Counted from the first letter of the stretch, positions 15,960 to 25,361 are shown. The stretch: DNA of 49,294 nt from Paractinoplanes deccanensis (GCF_016862115.1 NZ_BOMI01000094.1:1-49294); one strand, 5' to 3'. A program made the numbers and translations. The notes: generated by a model from the letters alone, not told the origin.

Positions 15960-16907
15960 TCAGACAAGGGCGTCCACAGCCACCGCGATGAAGAGGATCG
16001 TGAGGTAGGTGATCGACCAGTGGAACAGGCGCATCGGCTTGGCCGGCTCGCCGGCGCGGGACCGCTTCACCAACAGGAACGCCTCGGCGAGGAACGCCAC
16101 ACCCGTCGCGATGGCCGTCGCGCCGTAGATCGGCCCGAGCCCGAGCGGCCAGGCGGCGAGCGACGCCGCCACGGTCAGCACGGTGTAGAGCACGATCTCG
16201 AAGTTCACGCGAGCCTCGGAGCGCACCACGGGCAGCATCGGGACGCCGGCGCGGGCGTAGTCGTCCTTGTACTTGATGGCGAGCGCGTAGAAGTGCGGCA
16301 TCTGCCAAAAGAAGACAACGGCGAAAAGCGCCCAGCCCAGCGCGCCCACGCCACCCGTGACCGCGGCCCAGCCGATGATCACCGGGGCGGAGCCGCAGAT
16401 GCCGCCCCAGAAGGTGTTCGCGGGGGTGCGGCGCTTGAGCCAGAGGGTGTAAACGACGTCGTAGTAGAAGATCGCGGCCGCGGTGAGGGCCGTCGCGAGC
16501 CAGTTGGTGAAAACGGCCATCAGGGCGACGGAAATCACGGCGAGCGTCAAGCCAAAGATCAACACCGATCGCGGGGTGACGCTGTTCGCCGGCAGCGGGC
16601 GCCGCTTCGTGCGCCGCATCACCTGGTCGATGTCGCGGTCGATGTAGCAGTTCAGGGCGCTCGCGGCACCGCCGGCCATCGCCCCGCCGACCAGCACCAC
16701 GGCAAGAGTGCGCAGGTCAGGCCACCCCTTGGCGGCGACGATCATCGCCGGGATCGTCGTCACCAGCAGCAACTCGACGATCTGCGGCTTGGTCAGCGCC
16801 AGGTAGGCGCGGAACAATGCGATGGGGTCGCGACGCGTCGCCTCGGCGGTGCGCTCCCGACTGCCAAGCTCCCGTCCTCCGACGGGACGCTCGGTGATCA
16901 TGCTCAC
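15960..16907 (-). CDS. Protoheme IX farnesyltransferase CtaB (heme O synthase)
   Basis: A 315-residue UbiA-superfamily membrane prenyltransferase that adds farnesyl to heme B, giving the substrate of CtaA. The first Asp-rich motif NCYIDRDIDQVMRRTKRRPLP (near residue 88) and the second, YALAIKYKDDYARAGVPML, are clear, with about nine membrane segments. Start GTG 16907 is preferred (GGAAGG nine bases upstream); ATG 16901 is a close alternative, and the open frame to 17039 has no support. It is divergent from tkt. Confidence 0.95.
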   Translation of the reverse strand: MSMITERPVGGRELGSRERTAEATRRDPIALFRAYLALTKPQIVELLLVTTIPAMIVAAKGWPDLRTLAVVLVGGAMAGGAASALNCYIDRDIDQVMRRTKRRPLPANSVTPRSVLIFGLTLAVISVALMAVFTNWLATALTAAAIFYYDVVYTLWLKRRTPANTFWGGICGSAPVIIGWAAVTGGVGALGWALFAVVFFWQMPHFYALAIKYKDDYARAGVPMLPVVRSEARVNFEIVLYTVLTVAASLAAWPLGLGPIYGATAIATGVAFLAEAFLLVKRSRAGEPAKPMRLFHWSITYLTILFIAVAVDALV

Positions 16908-16952
16908 GGACTGCCACCTTCCGGCATCGGCACTAGCCAACTCACGACCGTT

Positions 16953-16968
16953 GCCGGCTGCAGCCGGC
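16953..16968. promoter_or_regulatory. Perfect 16-bp palindrome in the ctaB-tkt intergenic region
   Basis: GCCGGCTGCAGCCGGC is fully self-complementary, 45 bp upstream of ctaB. An ACACG-GGG-CGTGT inverted repeat also lies at 17038-17050. Either could bind a dimeric regulator of the divergent pair. Confidence 0.4.
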
Positions 16969-17161
16969 GGCACGCTCGGACAGCCTACGCTCAGCCATCT
17001 CCGCTGCTCTGGCGACCCTTGCCAGGTGCACGGCGTCACACGGGGCGTGTCCGCTCTCAGCGTATGGGCCTCGGGCGTTCCCCGGGCGAGGGTTTAACCC
17101 AAGTGGATAGGGTCAAGCTCAAAAGGGATTCCCAAAATCATGCCCGAGGAGCACAACCGAC

Positions 17162-19294
17162 GTGGCTGCCACTGATCCTGCTCTCAATTGGTCCGACCTC
17201 GACCGCAAAGCGGTGGACACTGTCCGGGTCCTGGCCATGGATGCCGTCGAGAAATCCGGCAACGGCCATCCCGGTACCGCGATGAGCCTCGCGCCGGCCG
17301 CATACCTGCTGTTCAACCGGGTCATGCGGCATGACCCGACCGATCCGCTCTGGGCCGGCCGCGACCGCTTCGTGCTCTCCTGTGGGCACTCCAGCCTCAC
17401 CCTCTACATTCAGCTCTACCTCAACGGCTTCGGCCTGGCGATCGACGACCTCGCCTCGCTGCGGCAGTGGGACTCGCTGACCCCGGGCCACCCCGAGTAC
17501 GGGCACACCCCCGGCGTCGAGGTCACCACCGGCCCGCTGGGCCAGGGCATCGGCAACGCGGTCGGCATGGCGATGGCCGCCCGCCGCGAGCGCGGCCTGT
17601 TCGACCCCGAGACCCCGGCCGGTGACTCTCCGTTCGACCACAACGTGTACGTGCTGTGCTCGGACGGCGACATCGAGGAGGGCGTCAGCCACGAGTCGAG
17701 CGCCATCGCCGGCGTGCAGAAGCTCGGCAACCTCACGGTGATCTACGACGACAACGAGATCTCCATCGAGGACGACACCCGGATCGCGAAGAACGAGGAC
17801 GTCGGCGCGCGCTACGCCGCGTACGGCTGGCACGTCCAGCACGTCGACTGGCGCAAGGGCGACCCGTCCCAGGGCAGCGAGTACCACGAGGACGTCGAGG
17901 CGCTCTACAAGGCGATCGTCGAGGCCAACAAGGTCACCGACAAGCCCTCCTTCATCGTGCTGCGCACCATCATCGGCTGGCCCGCGCCGAACAAGCAGAA
18001 CACCGGCAAGATCCACGGCTCGGCGCTGGGCGCCGAGGAGGTCGCCGCGACCAAGGAGATCCTCGGCTTCGACCCGAACGAGACGTTCGCGGTCGCCGAC
18101 GACGTGCTCGCGCACGCACGTCAGGTGGTCGAGCGCGGCAAGGCGGCGCACGCCGAGTGGGACACCAAGTTCGAGGCGTGGGCCAAGGGCAACCCCGAGG
18201 GCAAGGAGCTGTTCGACCGGCTCTCCAAGCGCGCCCTGCCCGAGGGCTGGGAGAAGGCGCTGCCCGAGTTCCCCGCCGACCCGAAGGGCCTGGCCACCCG
18301 CGCCGCCTCCGGCAAGGTGCTCAAGGCGCTCGCCCCGGTGCTGCCCGAGCTGTGGGGCGGCTCGGCCGACCTCGCCGAGAGCAACAACACCACGATGGAG
18401 GGCGAGCCGTCCTTCATCCCGTCGGAGTACGCGACCAAGGCCTTCCCGGGCAACGAGTTCGGCCGCACGCTGCACTTCGGCATCCGTGAGCACGGCATGG
18501 GCTCGATCCTCAACGGCATCACGGCGAACGGCCGCACCCGTCCGTACGGCGGCACGTTCCTGGTCTTCAGCGACTACATGCGCGGCGCCGTGCGCCTCTC
18601 CGCCCTGATGAAGCTGCCGGTCATCTACGTGTGGACGCACGACTCCATCGGCCTCGGCGAGGACGGCCCGACCCACCAGCCGATCGAGACGCTGTCCGCA
18701 CTGCGCGCCATCGTCGGCCTCGACGTCGTGCGCCCCGCCGACGCCAACGAGACCGCGTACGCCTGGCGCGGCGCGCTCGAGCACACCGACCGCCCCACCG
18801 GCCTCGCGCTGTCCCGGCAGAACCTGCCGACCATCGACCGCACCAAGTACGCGTCGGCCGAGGGCACGCTCAAGGGCGGCTACATCCTGTCCGAGGCGTC
18901 CGGCGGCGAGCCCAAGGTGATCCTCATCGGCACCGGCTCCGAGGTGCAGTACTGCCTCGCCGCGCAGGAGCGGCTGGAGGCCGAGGGCACCCCGACCCGC
19001 GTGGTATCGATGCCGTGCCTCGAGTGGTTCTACGAGCAGGACACCGCGTACCAGCAGCAGGTGCTGCCGCGCGGCGTCAAGGCCCGGGTGACGGTGGAAG
19101 CCGGCATCCGGCAGAGCTGGGACCGGATCCTGGGCGAGGCGGGCGAGCCCGTGAGCATCGAGCACTACGGCGCGAGCGCCCCCGCCAAGATCCTCTTCGA
19201 GCAGTTCGGGTTCACCGCGGACAACGTGGTGGCCAAGGCCAACGCCGCCCTGGCCAAGGTCGGCGAGATCACCGGTCACAAGACCGGTAACTGA
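17162..19294 (+). CDS. Transketolase
   Basis: A 710-residue thiamine-diphosphate enzyme of the non-oxidative pentose phosphate pathway, normal length. Visible: GNGHPGTAMS near residue 36, GPLGQGIGNAVGMA (about 126), the ThDP/Mg motif CSDGDIEEGVSHESSAIAG (about 163), the pyrimidine domain with HDSIGLGEDGPTHQP (about 492), and the C-terminal domain from about 590. Start GTG 17162 has GAGGAG eleven bases upstream. It is followed after 12 bp by tal, with which it forms an operon. Confidence 0.97.
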   Translation: MAATDPALNWSDLDRKAVDTVRVLAMDAVEKSGNGHPGTAMSLAPAAYLLFNRVMRHDPTDPLWAGRDRFVLSCGHSSLTLYIQLYLNGFGLAIDDLASLRQWDSLTPGHPEYGHTPGVEVTTGPLGQGIGNAVGMAMAARRERGLFDPETPAGDSPFDHNVYVLCSDGDIEEGVSHESSAIAGVQKLGNLTVIYDDNEISIEDDTRIAKNEDVGARYAAYGWHVQHVDWRKGDPSQGSEYHEDVEALYKAIVEANKVTDKPSFIVLRTIIGWPAPNKQNTGKIHGSALGAEEVAATKEILGFDPNETFAVADDVLAHARQVVERGKAAHAEWDTKFEAWAKGNPEGKELFDRLSKRALPEGWEKALPEFPADPKGLATRAASGKVLKALAPVLPELWGGSADLAESNNTTMEGEPSFIPSEYATKAFPGNEFGRTLHFGIREHGMGSILNGITANGRTRPYGGTFLVFSDYMRGAVRLSALMKLPVIYVWTHDSIGLGEDGPTHQPIETLSALRAIVGLDVVRPADANETAYAWRGALEHTDRPTGLALSRQNLPTIDRTKYASAEGTLKGGYILSEASGGEPKVILIGTGSEVQYCLAAQERLEAEGTPTRVVSMPCLEWFYEQDTAYQQQVLPRGVKARVTVEAGIRQSWDRILGEAGEPVSIEHYGASAPAKILFEQFGFTADNVVAKANAALAKVGEITGHKTGN

Positions 19295-19306
19295 GGAGTA
19301 GTTGTT

Positions 19307-20443
19307 ATGGCAGACAGGCTGGCAGAGCTCTCCGCCCAGGGTGTGGCGGTGTGGCTCGACGACCTCTCCCGTCCCCGGCTGACCACCGGCTCGCTGAAGA
19401 AGATGCTCACCGACGAGCACGTGGTCGGTGTGACCACCAACCCGAGCATCTTCCAGAAGGCGCTCTCGGACGCCGACGCGTACGACGAGCAGCTCAAGGA
19501 CCTGGCCGCGCAGCGGGTCACCGTCGAGGAGGCCGTACGGCTGATGACGGCCCGCGACGTGCGTGACGCGTGCGACGTGGAGCGCCCGGCGTACGACGCC
19601 TCCAACGGTGTCGACGGCCGCGTGTCCATCGAGGTCGACCCGCGCAAGGCGCACGAGACCGAGAGCACGGTCGCCGAGGCCAAGACCCTGTGGTGGCTGG
19701 TCGACCGCGAGAACCTGTTCATCAAGATCCCGGCGACCCTCGCGGGCCTGCCGGCGATCACCGCCACGCTCGCCGAGGGCATCAGCGTCAACGTGACCCT
19801 GATCTTCTCGCTCGAGCGCTACCGCGCGGTCATGGACGCGTTCCTCGCCGGCATCGAGCAGGCCAAGGCGAACGGGCACGACCTGAGCAAGATCGGCTCG
19901 GTGGCGTCGTTCTTCGTCTCCCGCGTGGACACCGAGGTCGACAAGCGCCTCGACAAGATCGGCAGCGACGAGGCCAAGGCCCTCAAGGGCAAGGCCGCCA
20001 TCGCGAACGCCCAGCTGGCGTACGAGGCGTACGAGGAGGTCTTCGGCGGCGACCGCTGGAAGGCCCTCGCCGCCGCCGGCGCCCAGCCGCAGCGTCCGCT
20101 GTGGGCGTCGACCTCCACCAAGAACCCGGAGTACAAGGACACCATCTACGTCGAGGAGCTGATCGCTCCCGGCACGGTGAACACGATGCCCGAGTCCGTG
20201 ATCAAGGCGTTCGCCGACCACGGTGAGACCCGCGGCAACACCATCTCGGGGCAGTACGACGCGGCCCGCAAGGTCTTCGCCGACCTCAAGGCCGCCGGCG
20301 TCGACTTCGACGACGTCGTCAAGGTCCTCGAGACCGAGGGCGTCGACAAGTTCGAGCAGAGCTGGAAGGAGCTGCTCGAGGGCGTCGACAAGTCGCTGAA
20401 GGCGGCCGCCTCCGGCTCGAAGAGCCCGAGCGACGCAGCCTGA
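19307..20443 (+). CDS. Transaldolase
   Basis: A 378-residue transaldolase of the long actinobacterial/cyanobacterial type. It moves a dihydroxyacetone unit between sugar phosphates via a Schiff base; the lysine is in LFIKIPATLAG (about residue 142). TTNPSIFQKAL near residue 45, NVTLIFSLERYRAV, and SVASFFVSRVDTEVD are conserved. GGAG lies ahead of ATG 19307. A hairpin terminator follows. Confidence 0.96.
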   Translation: MADRLAELSAQGVAVWLDDLSRPRLTTGSLKKMLTDEHVVGVTTNPSIFQKALSDADAYDEQLKDLAAQRVTVEEAVRLMTARDVRDACDVERPAYDASNGVDGRVSIEVDPRKAHETESTVAEAKTLWWLVDRENLFIKIPATLAGLPAITATLAEGISVNVTLIFSLERYRAVMDAFLAGIEQAKANGHDLSKIGSVASFFVSRVDTEVDKRLDKIGSDEAKALKGKAAIANAQLAYEAYEEVFGGDRWKALAAAGAQPQRPLWASTSTKNPEYKDTIYVEELIAPGTVNTMPESVIKAFADHGETRGNTISGQYDAARKVFADLKAAGVDFDDVVKVLETEGVDKFEQSWKELLEGVDKSLKAAASGSKSPSDAA

Positions 20444-20449
20444 TCGTGC

Positions 20450-20476
20450 GGGGACCCACCACAGCGGTGGGTCCCC
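20450..20476 (+). terminator. Terminator after tkt-tal
   Basis: GGGGACCCACC, loop acagc, GGTGGGTCCCC: a perfect 11-bp stem starting seven bases after the tal stop, separating tkt-tal from zwf-opcA. Confidence 0.85.
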
Positions 20477-20533
20477 TCACGCTGTACCTGCTAAGACACC
20501 TGCACGACACCGAAAACTGGCAGGATGGATCAC

Positions 20534-22051
20534 GTGGGCAATCCGCTGCGTACCGCACAGGACCGCAGGCTTCCCCGGATCCCGGAGCCCTGCGCTCTGG
20601 TGATCTTCGGAGTCACCGGTGACCTGTCTAGAAAGAAGCTCATCCCGGCCGTCTACGACCTGGCCAACCGCGGTCTGCTGCCGCCCGGTTTCGTGGTCCT
20701 GGGCTTCGCCCGCCGCGACTGGGGTGACGGCGACTTCGAGTCGCTGGCGTACGAAGCGGCGAAGAAGGGCGCCCGGACCCCGTGGCGCGAGGACGTGTGG
20801 CAGCGGCTGGCGAGCCAGTTCCAGTTCGTGCCCGGCTCGTTCGACGACGACGCCGCGTTCGACCACCTCGCCGAGACCCTCGACGAGCTCCGCGAGCGCA
20901 ACGGCATCCCGGGTAACGCCGCCTTCTACTTCTCCATCCCGCCGGCCGCCTTCCCCCTGGTGCTCAACCAGCTGGCGCGCACCGGCATGGCCGACAACGC
21001 GAAGTCGGGCGGCTGGCGCCGGGTCGTCGTGGAGAAGCCCTTCGGCAGCGACCTGCAGAGCGCCATCGCGCTCAACCAGCTCGTCGACGAGGTCTTCACC
21101 CCGAGCGACGTCTACCGGATCGACCACTACCTCGGCAAGGAGACGGTCCAGAACATCCTGGCCCTCCGCTTCGCGAACAGCCTGTTCGAGCCGGTGTGGA
21201 ACTCCAAGTACGTCGACTCGGTGCAGATCACGATGGCCGAGGACGTCGGCATCGGCACCCGCGCCGCGTTCTACGACGCGTCCGGCGCCGCGCGCGACGT
21301 GCTCCAGAACCACCTGCTCCAGCTCCTCGCCCTGGTGGGCATGGAGGAGCCGACGAGCTTCGACCCCAACGACATCCGCGCCGAGAAGCTGAAGGTCCTC
21401 AAGGCCATCAGCATCCCGAAGGACATCTCCCAGGGCTCCGTGCGCGGCCAGTACCTCCCGGGCTGGGTCGCCGGTGAGCGCGCCGTCGGCTACCTGGAGG
21501 AGAAGAACATCCCGGCGAACTCCACGACGGAGACGTACGTGGCCGTCCGCCTGGGCATCCAGAACAGGCGCTGGGCGGGCGTGCCGTTCTACGTACGGGT
21601 CGGCAAGCGCATGCCGCGCCGGGTCACCGAGATCGCGATCATGTTCAAGCGCGCGCCGCACCTGCCGTTCGACCCGGCCGACGTCGAGATGCTCGGCAAC
21701 AACCAGCTCGTCATCCGCGTCCAGCCGGACGAGGGCGTGGTGCTCAAGTTCGGCTCCAAGGTGCCGGGCACCACGATGGAGGTCCGCGACATCGCGATGG
21801 ACTTCCAGTACGGCGAGGCGTTCACCGAGTCCAGCCCCGAGGCGTACGAGCGTCTCGTGCTGGACGTGCTGGTCGGCGACCGGACCCTGTTCCCGGACGC
21901 CGCCGAGATCGAGCAGAGCTGGCAGGTCATCGACCCGCTGGAGGCCGCCTGGGCGGGCACCAAGCCGGAGCCGTACCGCTCCGGTGAGTGGGGGCCGCGG
22001 GCAGCCGACGAGATGCTGGCCCGCGAGGGCCGCGCGTGGAGGCGAGCATGA
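20534..22051 (+). CDS. Glucose-6-phosphate 1-dehydrogenase
   Basis: A 505-residue enzyme, the first oxidative step of the pentose phosphate pathway and a main NADPH source. The dinucleotide motif GVTGDLSRKKL is near residue 26, the active-site RIDHYLGKE near 196, and EKPFGSDL between them. Start GTG 20534 (GNPLRTAQDRRLPRIPEP) is preferred because AGGA lies eight bases upstream; ATG 20525 is the alternative. The stop overlaps the opcA start (ATGA). Confidence 0.96.
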   Translation: MGNPLRTAQDRRLPRIPEPCALVIFGVTGDLSRKKLIPAVYDLANRGLLPPGFVVLGFARRDWGDGDFESLAYEAAKKGARTPWREDVWQRLASQFQFVPGSFDDDAAFDHLAETLDELRERNGIPGNAAFYFSIPPAAFPLVLNQLARTGMADNAKSGGWRRVVVEKPFGSDLQSAIALNQLVDEVFTPSDVYRIDHYLGKETVQNILALRFANSLFEPVWNSKYVDSVQITMAEDVGIGTRAAFYDASGAARDVLQNHLLQLLALVGMEEPTSFDPNDIRAEKLKVLKAISIPKDISQGSVRGQYLPGWVAGERAVGYLEEKNIPANSTTETYVAVRLGIQNRRWAGVPFYVRVGKRMPRRVTEIAIMFKRAPHLPFDPADVEMLGNNQLVIRVQPDEGVVLKFGSKVPGTTMEVRDIAMDFQYGEAFTESSPEAYERLVLDVLVGDRTLFPDAAEIEQSWQVIDPLEAAWAGTKPEPYRSGEWGPRAADEMLAREGRAWRRA

Positions 22052-23064
22052 TCGGTCTTTGGGACACCACCGGCAACGAGGTGGTCAAGGCGCTCGCCGC
22101 CGAGCGGCGCAGCGCCGGCGGCGTCGCGTCGGGCCTCGCCCTGACGCTGGTCGCCGTCGTGGAGGAGAAGAAGGTCCGCGAGGCCGAGGCCGCCGCCACG
22201 ATTGCCGCCGCCGCGCACCCGTGCCGGCTGCTCATCGTGGTCCGCTCCGATCTGGAGGGCCGCAGCCGCCTCGACGCCGAGATCGTCGTGGGTGGCCGTC
22301 TCGGTCCCGCCGAGGCCGTCGTCATGCGCATGTACGGCCGTCTCGCGCTGCACGCCGAGTCGGTGGTCATGCCGCTGCTCGCCCCGGACGTCCCGGTCGT
22401 CACCTGGTGGCACCAGGAGCCGCCGGACGTCATCGCGAACGACTTCCTCGGCGTCGTCGCCGACCGCCGGATCACCGACTGCGCGCAGGCGGCCGACCCG
22501 GTGGCGGCCCTGCGCCAGCGGGCGCTCGACTACGCGCCCGGCGACACCGACCTGACCTGGACCCGCATCACCCTGTGGCGCACCCTGGTCGCGGGCGCCT
22601 TCGACACCACCGAGGCGCGCGTCGTCGGCGCGACCATCACGGCGCCGGAGACCGACCCCACCGCCGCGCTGATGCGCGGCTGGCTCCAGTCGCGGCTCGG
22701 CATCCACCCGACGCTGCAGCACACCGACCGCTCCCCGCGGATGCACTCGGTGTCGCTCCAGTGCGAGAACGGCGACCAGGTGACGGTGACCCGCGAGGAG
22801 AACACCGCGCTGTTCAGCCGGACCGGCCAGGAGGACCGCTACATGCCGCTGCCCAAGCGGCCGGTCGGCGACGAGCTGGCCGAGGAGCTGCGCCGCCTGG
22901 ACGCCGACCAGATCTACGCCGACGCGCTCGGCGCGATGGCCGGCGTGACCGGGCTCGACCACAAGCCGCCGATGCGCGTGCACGTGTGGAAGGACCCGGC
23001 GCTCGCCGCCAAGGCGGAGTCCGACGCCGGCGCCATGGCAGGCCCCGGCGGCTCGGCCGCGTAG
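22048..23064 (+). CDS. OpcA, glucose-6-phosphate dehydrogenase assembly protein
   Basis: A 338-residue protein with the N-terminal IGLWDTTGNEVVKALAAERR of OpcA, and a central PVVTWWHQEPP segment conserved in the family. OpcA is an allosteric/assembly factor needed for G6PDH activity in actinobacteria and cyanobacteria. It starts at ATG 22048 inside the zwf stop (four-base overlap), indicating coupling and likely 1:1 production. Residues after about 310 are loosely conserved. Confidence 0.95.
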   Translation: MIGLWDTTGNEVVKALAAERRSAGGVASGLALTLVAVVEEKKVREAEAAATIAAAAHPCRLLIVVRSDLEGRSRLDAEIVVGGRLGPAEAVVMRMYGRLALHAESVVMPLLAPDVPVVTWWHQEPPDVIANDFLGVVADRRITDCAQAADPVAALRQRALDYAPGDTDLTWTRITLWRTLVAGAFDTTEARVVGATITAPETDPTAALMRGWLQSRLGIHPTLQHTDRSPRMHSVSLQCENGDQVTVTREENTALFSRTGQEDRYMPLPKRPVGDELAEELRRLDADQIYADALGAMAGVTGLDHKPPMRVHVWKDPALAAKAESDAGAMAGPGGSAA

Positions 23065-23078
23065 TTTTCGACAGATCC

Positions 23079-23111
23079 GTGGGCCGTCCTCCGTTCTCGG
23101 GGACGGCCCAC
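23079..23111 (+). terminator. Hairpin between opcA and pgl
   Basis: GTGGGCCGTCC, an 11-base loop, GGACGGCCCAC: a perfect 11-bp stem 14 bp after the opcA stop, just before the pgl ribosome site. It may terminate or attenuate transcription into pgl. Confidence 0.75.
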
Positions 23112-23131
23112 AGCCTTTGACAGGAGAGACC

Positions 23132-23872
23132 GTGAGCAAGACCTTGGTCGTGGTAGTGCCCGACGCCGACATCCTCGCGGCGACGGTGGCGTCCCGGCTC
23201 GTCGCCAAGATCGTGGATGCGCAGGCGGAGCGCGGCACGGCGAGCGTGGTGCTGACCGGCGGCCGCATCGCCGGCAAGGTGCTGCACACCCTGAAGGACC
23301 TGCCGGCCGCCGCGGCGATCGACTGGTCGCACGTGGACCTGTGGTGGGGCGACGAGCGGTTCCTGCCCGCCGGGGACGCCGACCGCAACGAGACCCAGGC
23401 GCGTGCCGCCCTGCTCGACGCGCTGCCGCTCGACCCGGCCCGGGTGCACGCCATGCCCGCCTCCGACGGTCCCGACGGCGACGACGCCGAGGCCGCCGCC
23501 GCGCGGTACGCGGCCGAGCTGCGGCTGGGCGGAGCCGACGTGCCACCGTTCGACGTGCTCATGCTCGGCGTCGGCGAGGACGGACACGTGGCGTCGCTCT
23601 TCCCCGAGCACCCCGTGCTGAACGAGACCGGCACGACCGCGGCGGTGCACAACAGCCCGAAGCCGCCGCCGAACCGGATCACCCTGACGATGCCGACGAT
23701 CCAGAGCGCCGACGAGGTGTGGCTGATCGCCGCCGGCCCGGACAAGACCGAGTCGGTGGGCAAGGCGCTCAACGGCGACAAGCTCCTGCCGGCCGCGCAC
23801 GCCACCGGCGCCTCGAAGACCTACTGGCTGCTCGACAAGGCCGCCGCCGCGAACGTGGCCGCCCGCAGCTAG
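23132..23872 (+). CDS. 6-phosphogluconolactonase
   Basis: A 246-residue NagB/SugarP isomerase-fold protein that hydrolyses the lactone made by G6PDH. LTGGRIAGKVL near residue 40, VDLWWGDERFLP, and LMLGVGEDGHVASLFPEHP (about 146) are family motifs. The start is GTG 23132 (SKTLVVVVPD follows), with AGGAGAG five bases upstream, rather than the upstream TTG 23117. Its TAG overlaps the stop of the convergent VOC gene (CTAG). Confidence 0.95.
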   Translation: MSKTLVVVVPDADILAATVASRLVAKIVDAQAERGTASVVLTGGRIAGKVLHTLKDLPAAAAIDWSHVDLWWGDERFLPAGDADRNETQARAALLDALPLDPARVHAMPASDGPDGDDAEAAAARYAAELRLGGADVPPFDVLMLGVGEDGHVASLFPEHPVLNETGTTAAVHNSPKPPPNRITLTMPTIQSADEVWLIAAGPDKTESVGKALNGDKLLPAAHATGASKTYWLLDKAAAANVAARS

Positions 23873-24276
23873 GCGCGCGACGAGATCTGCTGGACGGCCC
23901 AGCTGTTGCCGTCCGGGTCGTCGAAGAAGACGAACCCGACGTTGTCCAGAGGGTGCGGTGCCGGCCGCGGGTTGGCGCCCACCACCTGGACGTCGCTCAC
24001 CTCGACGCCGCGCTCGGCCAGCTCGGCGTGCGCGGCCTCGATGTCGGGCACGACCAGCTGGAGCCCCTTCAGCGAGCCGGGTGCCATGTCGGGCACCGCT
24101 CCCCTGCCGATGACGATCGAGCAGCCGCTGCCGGGCGGCGTCAGCTGCACGATGCGGACGTCCTGGTCGATCTCGGTGTCGTGGTCGACGTGGAAGCCGA
24201 GCTGCTCGGCGTAGAACTTCTTCGCCCGATCGACGTCGGCGACCGGGACCACCACCACTTCGAGGGTCCAGTTCAT
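23869..24276 (-). CDS. VOC family (glyoxalase/bleomycin-resistance fold) protein
   Basis: A 135-residue vicinal-oxygen-chelate protein. Two beta-alpha-beta-beta-beta modules are seen: MNWTLEVVVVPVADVDRAKKFY at the start, and the second ending in VGFVFFDDPDGNSWAVQQIS. The closing FxDPDGN motif is typical of this subgroup. The substrate is unknown. ATG 24276 begins the fold directly; the longer open frame to 24351 overlaps the GNAT promoter. It converges with pgl and diverges from the GNAT gene. Confidence 0.9.
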   Translation of the reverse strand: MNWTLEVVVVPVADVDRAKKFYAEQLGFHVDHDTEIDQDVRIVQLTPPGSGCSIVIGRGAVPDMAPGSLKGLQLVVPDIEAAHAELAERGVEVSDVQVVGANPRPAPHPLDNVGFVFFDDPDGNSWAVQQISSRA

Positions 24277-24341
24277 CGGCACATGGTGGCATCGCGGACG
24301 TGGCTCGAGCCATGGAGCTGGCAAATCATAGACTGCCCAGC

Positions 24342-24941
24342 GTGCAACCAAAGATCCGCGCCTACCGGCCCAGCGACCTCGACTCCGTCTACGACATCTG
24401 CGTGCGTACCGCCGACGCCGGTGGCGACGCCCGCGGGCAGAACAGCTCCGACCGGCTGGTCGGCGACATCTTCGCCGCGCCGTACGTCGTGCTGGAGCCG
24501 GAGAGGGCGTACGTGCTCGACGACGGCGAGGGCACCGCGGTCGGCTACGTGCTCGGCACGAAGGACACCGCCGACTTCGTGAAGCGCTACCGCGAGGAGT
24601 GGCTGCCGGCGACCGAGGGCCGCTACGGCGACGACCCCCGCGACCAGATGTGGCTCGGCCTGCACCGCAACCCGGAGCGCATGCTGGTGCCGGAGCTCGC
24701 CGACTACCCCGCCCACCTGCACATCGACCTGCTGCCGGAGTGGCAGGGCAAGGGCTTCGGCCGCGGCCTGATCACGGCCTTCCTCGACAACCTGCGCGAG
24801 GCCGGCGTGGCCCGGGTCCATCTGGGGATGAACCCGGCCAACGCCGGGGCGCGCGTCTTCTACGACCGGCTGGGGTTCACCGAGCTCACCGTGCCCGGCG
24901 CGGAGAACGTGACCTACCTGGGCCGCTCGACGACCGTCTGA
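24342..24941 (+). CDS. GNAT family N-acetyltransferase
   Basis: A 199-residue GNAT protein. The fold opens with KIRAYRPSDLDSVYDICVRT and the acetyl-CoA motif A is HIDLLPEWQGKGFGRGLI (about residues 126-143, the Q/RxxGxG/A signature), followed by LGMNPANAGARVFYDRLGF. The acceptor is unknown; similar proteins are often annotated as hexosaminidase-linked acetyltransferases. GTG 24342 is chosen because TAGACT (24329-24334) lies seven bases upstream (leaderless); upstream in-frame starts at 24300 and 24312 lack support. Confidence 0.87.
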   Translation: MQPKIRAYRPSDLDSVYDICVRTADAGGDARGQNSSDRLVGDIFAAPYVVLEPERAYVLDDGEGTAVGYVLGTKDTADFVKRYREEWLPATEGRYGDDPRDQMWLGLHRNPERMLVPELADYPAHLHIDLLPEWQGKGFGRGLITAFLDNLREAGVARVHLGMNPANAGARVFYDRLGFTELTVPGAENVTYLGRSTTV

Positions 24942-24945
24942 CGGC

Positions 24946-25287
24946 TCACTCGCCGCGGCGCTGGCGCACCTTGGCCAGCGCCTCCTCGAGGATCTTGGCG
25001 GCGTCCTCGTCGCTGCGCCGCTCCTTGACGTACGCGAGATGCGACTTGTACGGCTCCGAGCGGAGCCGCCCGGGGGGGTTCTGCCCGTCGAGGCCGGCGG
25101 GCTGGCCGCAGCGCGGGCAGTCCCACGTCTCGGGCGCGGACGCCTCGGCCGCGAAGAGAATGCGGCTGGTGTGCCCGGTGGAGCAGTGGTAGATCACCTC
25201 CCGCCGCGGGGCCGGCTCACTGCGTTCGTCGGGGCGCATCGGGGACGAGCCGATTCGGCTGCCACGGATCGCGCTGCCACTGGACAC
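24946..25287 (-). CDS. RNA polymerase-binding protein RbpA
   Basis: A 113-residue actinobacterial transcription factor that binds the principal sigma factor and stabilises the open complex. Visible parts: the N-terminal SGSAIRGSRIGS tail, the zinc-type core with CSTGH and ETWDCPRCGQPAG, the basic linker, and the sigma-interacting EPYKSHLAYVKERRSDED helix. Start GTG 25287 has AGGAG eight bases upstream. Length is normal. It converges on the GNAT gene with a four-base gap. Confidence 0.96.
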   Translation of the reverse strand: MSSGSAIRGSRIGSSPMRPDERSEPAPRREVIYHCSTGHTSRILFAAEASAPETWDCPRCGQPAGLDGQNPPGRLRSEPYKSHLAYVKERRSDEDAAKILEEALAKVRQRRGE

Positions 25288-25330
25288 GGACGTCACTCCT
25301 GTCGAGAGGGCGAAACATACCAAAACAAAC

Positions 25331-25361
25331 GCCGCGCGCCCGGCAGAACCGGACGCGCGGC
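25331..25361 (-). terminator. Intrinsic terminator of the gap-pgk-tpiA-secG operon
   Basis: On the minus strand a stem of eight GC pairs, a mismatch and four more pairs with a five-base loop is followed by TTTGTTTT, a textbook terminator and unusual here in having a T-run. A second, smaller hairpin (CCTGGCA-N6-TGCCAGG, 25398-25417) spans the secG stop codon. Confidence 0.88.

Noticed and set aside
17138..20221. Open frame of 1,027 codons antisense to tkt and tal
   Set aside because: Arg/Gly/Val/Leu-rich shadow translation with no family; the plus-strand genes are unmistakable.
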